From Entrophospora sp. SA101 (lineage: Eukaryota > Glomeromycota > Glomeromycetes > Entrophosporales > Entrophosporaceae), in contig CAUDNR010000557.1 in assembly GCA_958430865.1 (NCBI GenBank), positions 67,514 through 88,508 of the forward strand: a DNA stretch of 20,995 nt, in the 5' to 3' direction. Below are positions 16,441 through 20,995 of the stretch, piece by piece. Position 1 is the first letter of the stretch; every line of letters starts with the position of its first letter. The notes below the pieces were generated by a model. The model was not told the DNA's origin. It made no database searches and saw nothing but the letters and a program-made list of their open reading frames with translations. A program made the position numbers and the translations under genes.

Positions 16441-19422
16441 TCATAAACTGCTAGTCCATTTAATAGTCGTATGGTTCGTTCCTGGGTTAAATAGGTCAAA
16501 GGATTCATATTGCTATCAGTATTAGTATGCATATTATATCAGTATACAAAAGGAAAGTTGTTACCCTCAACTTCAGAAGTACATCCAAAAGTCTATGCAA
16601 AATTTTTCTGGTACTTGTATGGTTTTCCATATCTACGCATAATGGTATTTCTGCTTCATCTACCATCACAAATTTGTAATAAGAATGTGTTCTTCTTGCT
16701 TCAAATATTCTTAAATTTCGTCCTTATGAAATAGAATTACCAATATTAATATTACATACAACAAATTATTATGTAAAATATATATTATATACCTGATATT
16801 TGAATGCTAAACATCTTGAACATATTAAAAACAAACGGATGTTTCTTTGCACAATAATCAAGCCCATCCTTGTTCAAACGGGCCAGCTTGTTCCTATCAT
16901 CGTAATTCTTTTTTATTGTCGAAATTGGTCTGCTAGTTTCAAGATGAGTGAATTCTATTATATCGCCAAAAACATCCACGGAAACCATCATATCTGGTTT
17001 TCTCCCAATGTTTCCATCACCTTTCCTTTCTTTACTAACTTTACTTTCTGAATCTCCTCTACAATTACAATATATTAAAGTTAGTTTAAACTTATTAGTC
17101 AATAAACAAACAACATATTATACATTACAATTACACTGTAATCGTATATTGCAAACAAGTTGGTAGGTCATCGAGTGTTGCATTAATCAATGGTGACACT
17201 ATATCAGCTACATATGAATTTTCACTAATATTATCTCCGTTAACATTTTCCATTTTATACTTGTGTTGTCTCCACGCCCATGATCTACAAATTAATTTAA
17301 TTAAAAAAAAAAACTAAAAAAATATTATGTTAATTGTTATGTCTTTACATACATGACCCTTAAAATCCCAGTAATGATTTCCTCATGTTTTTCCATGGTT
17401 TCAGACCACCCATCAGCAAAAGGTTGTAACTTTAGTAAATGTGTTGACTTTTTTTCTTTCTGGTATATTAGATGCTTGTCTACGACTTCATCACAAAGTT
17501 TTTGAAAATTGGATCTTTCTGTAGTATTGATTTGACTATCCTTCTATAAAATATGACATGTATAATCTATGAAGTATATATGTAAAGTCACAATGTTTTG
17601 GAAGGGAAAGATACTTAACTTCAAATAGCACACGTAAATTCATTGGTAATTTTCCAATTATAGAAGAAAAGGATGTGATTATTCCTGATGCCAAAGGGTT
17701 GTCATATTTTAATTCATTGATATTAATGTCTTCAATATTATTACGCATCTCTTTTATCAATAATGCTTCATCACCATACACACTATTTATTTCTTCATCC
17801 TATAGGATATTATTCGTTAATATTTCAATTCTTAAAAACTACCATCGTTATAATTAGCAACAACTTACAAGACTCTTATTGAGTGTATTGATATTTTCAC
17901 ATATATTAACATCTATGATGTCATTTTCATTCTATGAAGACAGATTGTAATTAAGTTAATTAAGTTGATTATATTGTAAAAAAATCAAAGTTTAAAAGAA
18001 CAGATATCATCCCACCTTTGCTTGACGTATGATTATCAACGCATCATATATGGCTAAAATAGTGTTTTGATCGATCTAAAAAAAAAAAAAAAAAAGAAAA
18101 AATATTTTAGAATAATGACAAGTCATATACACATTACATAAATATATTGCATTTTGATCAAAATATTATATTTTATTCACGAGCTAGGTAAACTGTTCCA
18201 CAAAACAGAAATCAAAGGCCATTGGCTTTTAGTCCCATATTGGAGGATAATCCACAAGTCATAACCTTGGTGGTTGGCTCCAAAAGAGAAATGAAAACAA
18301 TCAAATGACAAGTTTCTGGCTCCATATTGGAGAAACCAATTACCAATTTAGCCCAATGATTGTTTTTATGAGTAGAAATGTTAAAAAGCCTTAAAGGACC
18401 AACAGACTGATGATTGTCTTTTTATTAAAAGACTAATTGGTGATTTTACATTTTTTTATCATGTGAAAACTAATGTAGGACTGAAATCATGTTATTGATT
18501 TCAAAACTTTTTTGTAAGTGTGATCGGAATATCTAATAGAACCAGCCTTATCATTCAACATTATACATAAAAATAATTTTAGATTTTATTAACCTTTTTC
18601 GCCTTTTCTATAGAAAACGCTAAACCGTTGTTTGTTTTTCCACAATCTTTAGTTTTGATGTAAGCACAATTTGTTTGAAGTAAATAAGTACTGTATATAT
18701 ATTCCTTTTTTATTTCACTATTTATATCTAATCTCCATTGTAGCCAACTTGCTATGTTTGTTTTAGTTTCACTGCTACAATTACGAAAAAAATATTGTTC
18801 GTCAATGTTTTTATCACATTTTGTGCCTGAAACAGAGGGCAAAATAGTTTTTTGTTTCTAAAAAATAATATATATGGAATGTGTTAAAGCTTTGCTCAAA
18901 AGATAAGGTTTCAGATTTCAAGAATTTTATTTTTTCATACTTACCTTTAAACCATTTTTAGATTTGGGTGAATCTCCTCGGTTAGGACGCTTATTAACAC
19001 TATTAATGTTGGTAACAATGACGAGTATTGGACATCGTTTTTTTATATAATAACTAGAGTGACGGCGATAACCATCGCCATTCTTAAAACACTTACCCTT
19101 GAATTATCTCGTCGTTATATTTGTTTTCTTTATTTGCATTTGTGATTGTATTGTTAGCTTTAGTGTTAGAATTTTGATAATTAATTGAATGTGATGGAGG
19201 AGGGACTGGTGAAGGAGATCTAGTTGAAACATTTGAATTTCTTCTTTTCCTGTTATTAATATACAACAAATTTTGTTACAACGAATTTTGAAAATTTTTT
19301 TTAATAATAAACTAGAGTGACGACAAGTGGCAATAACCACCACCCTTAAAACACTTACCCAGAAATCCTTGCTATTTCTTCTTCGTTTGTTTTTCTTCCT
19401 TTTCTTTTATTTTAAAAGACAT
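16441..19422 (-). CDS. Multi-exon protein with a PD-(D/E)XK-like region, lineage-expanded family
   Basis: Exons read by hand: (start unresolved)-19359, 19249-19097, 18999-18945, 18857-18594, 18075-18016, 17931-17869, 17799-17620, 17543-17353, 17284-17135, 17058-16793, 16722-16565, 16512-16441, giving over 537 residues in frame. The N-terminus is basic and disordered (KRRNSNVSTRSPSPVPPP). A Cys-containing block follows (SVSGTKCDKNIDEQYFFRNC), then a helical middle part. Near the end GRKPDMMVSVD and DIIEFTHLETSR have the Asp...Glu-x-x-x-x-Glu layout of PD-(D/E)XK nuclease folds; ISGRNLRIF and AEIPLCV follow. I recall similar proteins as a large family in mycorrhizal fungi, possibly tied to transposon-derived or effector-like proteins, but cannot verify it. 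The start is uncertain: an ATG at 19422 is one base out of frame with the first clear exon. The donor at 18593 (GTTAAT) is weak. Confidence 0.6.
18076..18593. other. Unusually long intron (518 nt) in the PD-(D/E)XK-like gene
   Basis: All other introns in the window are 52-110 nt. This one ends in 18 consecutive T before the acceptor AG (minus strand; A-run at 18078-18095). It contains the direct repeat CATATTGGAG (18227 and 18333 regions) and a small palindrome at about 18416-18433 (TCTTTTTATTAAAAGA). The central part is richer in GC than the flanks, as if foreign DNA had landed in the intron. I found no clear terminal repeats. Confidence 0.4.
19045..19096 (-). repeat. Intron 5' segment shared with the neighbouring intron (copy 2)
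   Basis: Starts at the donor GTAAGTGTTTTAAG, then a perfect 6-bp hairpin GGCGATGGTTATCGCC, then GTCACTCTAGTT. The same order, with short gaps, opens the upstream intron at 19358. Exons on either side are not obviously alike except for a GG before the donor. Confidence 0.75.
19305..19358 (-). repeat. Intron 5' segment shared with the neighbouring intron (copy 1)
   Basis: GTAAGTGTTTTAAG, then GGTGGTGGTTATTGCC, then a 7-base insertion relative to the other copy, then GTCACTCTAGTT. The hairpin is broken here. Confidence 0.75.
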
Positions 19423-19511
19423 TTTATCAAAAGTTTATTAATTGATCGACGCGTACTTAATTATTTATCCTATTGGTTTTTTTTGTTGTACAAGGAACAG
19501 ACGCGAATTGG

Positions 19512-19530
19512 TTTTTTTTTTTTTTTTTTT
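19512..19530. repeat. Run of 19 T
   Basis: Homopolymer upstream of the minus-strand gene, preceded by another 8-T run at about 19468. It may be an assembly-sensitive site. Confidence 0.9.
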
Positions 19531-19857
19531 GGAAAAACAATTTATTTTTTGACAGAGTCCAAGGTGAGGAAACGTGAGTGATGTTGTTTGGCATGGTACG
19601 GTTTGATTCTCCTAAAGAAGAAGTGTTAATAATAGAGGTACTATTTTTTGTTTGCATTGATATAATGTGGTATCTTTTAGTTTATAAATATTTTAATTGG
19701 AATCAAAATGCGGAGCAGATCTTGCTGGGTAATTATAAGATTCTTATCAAGATGATAACAAATGAATGATTGGTATTTTGCTTCGTGTAATCAATAATAT
19801 TAATAATATTATAAATATATAATTAATTACAAGATGTCACCGTTGAAAAGAAACATT

Positions 19858-20404
19858 TCATGTTTGATTATCGGAAATTAGCAAATGTTGAAGCACACAT
19901 GCTACCTTGAACATTACAGTCATTTGCTCATTCCTCATGTGCACAAGGCTAAACTGACCAAGATTATCCCGATGATATGATGATGCAATTAAATTCCAGG
20001 GGGGGGGGCAACATGGCCCTGAGTTTACCAAGACTACATCAATTGTCAATGACACTTTTGATAATCTTCCCAGACCAGAGAAGGCTGCTGCCATGTTAGC
20101 TGAAAAGTCGCCTGCAATGACCTTACCCCTAGGATAAGGTTGGCTCTGTGACCAAGTCGCAACTCTGTTGATGAATTATAGTGCCATGTAAACATCCAGA
20201 TCCATCAAAGCAACGAGAATCTGCAACTTGTTTCAAGTACAGGTTGCAATTCAGGGTGGGGTTGGTGGCCCTGAAATTGCATTTGGGTTCTGATGTCAGG
20301 AGGGAGGCTGTAAAATAAAATGGTTCAGATTTTGTTTGGTATGTTATATATAAATTAATCATTTTCATAAATTTTCTGTTTCTCTTTGGTCTTTGTTTGA
20401 CCAA
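19858..20404 (-). pseudogene. GC-richer decayed coding region, unknown family
   Basis: The minus strand reads KVIAGDFSANMAAAFSGLGR, then LSKVSLTIDVVLVNSGPCC, and continues to a stop at 19858. Going upstream the same frame continues through FINRVATWSQSQPYPRG, meets a TAA, then VALMDLDVYMAL and further stops. Protein-like text broken by stops, plus a 10-G run at 19999-20008, points to a decayed gene or mobile element. No family recognised. Codon and base composition differ from the AT-rich genes in the window. Confidence 0.35.
20246..20280. repeat. GC-rich stem-loop
   Basis: GCAATTCAGGG and CCCTGAAATTGC pair over about 11 bases around a 12-base loop (TGGGGTTGGTGG). CAGGG...CCCTG also brackets a 25-bp segment at 19997-20021. 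Could be the remains of hAT ends or a simple palindrome. Confidence 0.45.
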
Positions 20405-20542
20405 CTGAACTTGTTATTTAAATCAACTTTATTCTAGTGAGAGAGGGTGATAACACAAAGCAATCATTGCACGAACACAAGCACCAGCTATCAGTGATCA
20501 ATGCCCATAACAAATATATTCAAAGTTTTAAATTGAATTTAA

Positions 20543-20767
20543 TTGGATAGAATTAAAAGTGGTTATTATATGGTAACAGCCAGCCTGGTCCGAGGGGAAG
20601 ATAAGGGAAAGTTTTGTCCAAAGCCTTCCAACATTGGGGACCTTCACCTGTGGGAAAAAAATTCCATAGTTATGAGGCGTGTGAGAGCACCCAACCACAT
20701 GTTTGTGACAGGAAAATTTTTATTAAATCTGACACCTGTGATCAACAATCAGATTTATCATTCATAA
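20543..20767 (+). pseudogene. Coding-like remnant, unknown
   Basis: A 74-codon plus-strand frame contains YYMVTASLVRGEDKGKFCPK, then NIGDLHLWEKNSIVMRRVRA. It is GC-richer than its surroundings. The opposite strand has a CCACAG acceptor-like site and an open stretch too, so the coding strand is not certain. No domain recognised. Confidence 0.25.
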
Positions 20768-20995
20768 GGAACCATAATTGATAATCAGGAAAAATAATTT
20801 ATTCTTGTGAACCCCAGAGATCTGGGTAGACATGCATTATTAAAAGTTTCATTTATGCATGGCCTTGGTATTATTTATTACTTGGGTGTTGCAATTGTTT
20901 ATTATGTCAATGACAATGTCAAATGTATTGAATAATAATCATGACCATCATGAATATTTGTTGGATGGAGGCATTCACATACAAGGAAATGATTA
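20768..20995. other. Window edge, nothing recognised
   Basis: AT-rich DNA with a short inverted pair (TCAATGACAATGTCA region near 20908). No frame or repeat that I can support. Confidence 0.5.

Noticed and set aside
16800..17166. Two plus-strand frames
   Set aside because: They overlap antisense the PD-(D/E)XK-like exon, whose splice sites and motifs are far better.
19104..19343. Minus-strand frame of 79 residues
   Set aside because: It runs through the first intron and reads exon 19249-19097 in the wrong frame; the KRRNSNVSTRSPSP frame joins its neighbours correctly.
19457..19657. Minus-strand frame MQTKNSTSII... as the first exon of the PD-(D/E)XK-like gene
   Set aside because: Protein-like at first, but it runs into the 19-T homopolymer and I found no donor/acceptor pair joining it in frame to 19359.
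1..20995. tRNA, rRNA, CRISPR array or bacterial operon signals
   Set aside because: None seen on reading both strands; the intron density and gene structure are eukaryotic.

Overview
The window looks like nuclear DNA from a fungus, most likely an arbuscular mycorrhizal fungus (Glomeromycotina, Rhizophagus-like). The DNA is strongly AT-rich. Genes are broken by many short GT-AG introns (52-110 nt, one of 518 nt), proteins carry Asn/Asp/Ser-rich stretches, and small DNA transposons and gene relics fill the space between genes. The family assignment comes from the look of the sequence and recalled resemblances, not from a search.

Layout. 1-1745: a 0.5-kb MITE-like element with internal direct repeats, then broken coding-like pieces. 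1746-7801 (-): a 16-exon gene whose exons join without a break into a predicted 1564-residue secreted/membrane protein. In order it carries a signal peptide, an animal-type haem-peroxidase-like domain, a DOMON domain, a four-histidine cytochrome b561 membrane core, a cytochrome b5 domain with an insertion, and an FAD/NAD(P)H reductase of the cytochrome b5 reductase type. 8216-8969: a Tc1/mariner-like element next to a truncated gene fragment (8972-9287, +). 9669-11063 (-): an intronless acidic, Asn/Asp/Ser-rich protein of unknown function. 11185-12735: an inverted duplication holding two convergent copies of a small unknown gene, each with the same TATA box. 12739-13860: gene relics and two small hAT-type MITEs, one with a perfect 8-bp target duplication. 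14676-15960: a TA-flanked element inside a 633-bp tandem duplication. 16441-19422 (-): a gene of at least 12 exons with a PD-(D/E)XK-like region, related to the fragment at 8972. 19423-20995: mostly non-coding, with degraded coding-like pieces.

How it works together. The strongest result is the first gene. Its order, an extracellular peroxidase-like domain followed by a haem-bearing membrane core and then a cytosolic FAD/NAD(P)H module, parallels animal dual oxidases, but it is built from unrelated electron-transfer parts (DOMON, b561, b5 and b5-reductase instead of NOX). The peroxidase domain keeps the proximal histidine but has Phe where the distal histidine is expected. The other genes show no functional link to it. 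Most of the remaining window is turnover of transposons and lineage-specific gene families.
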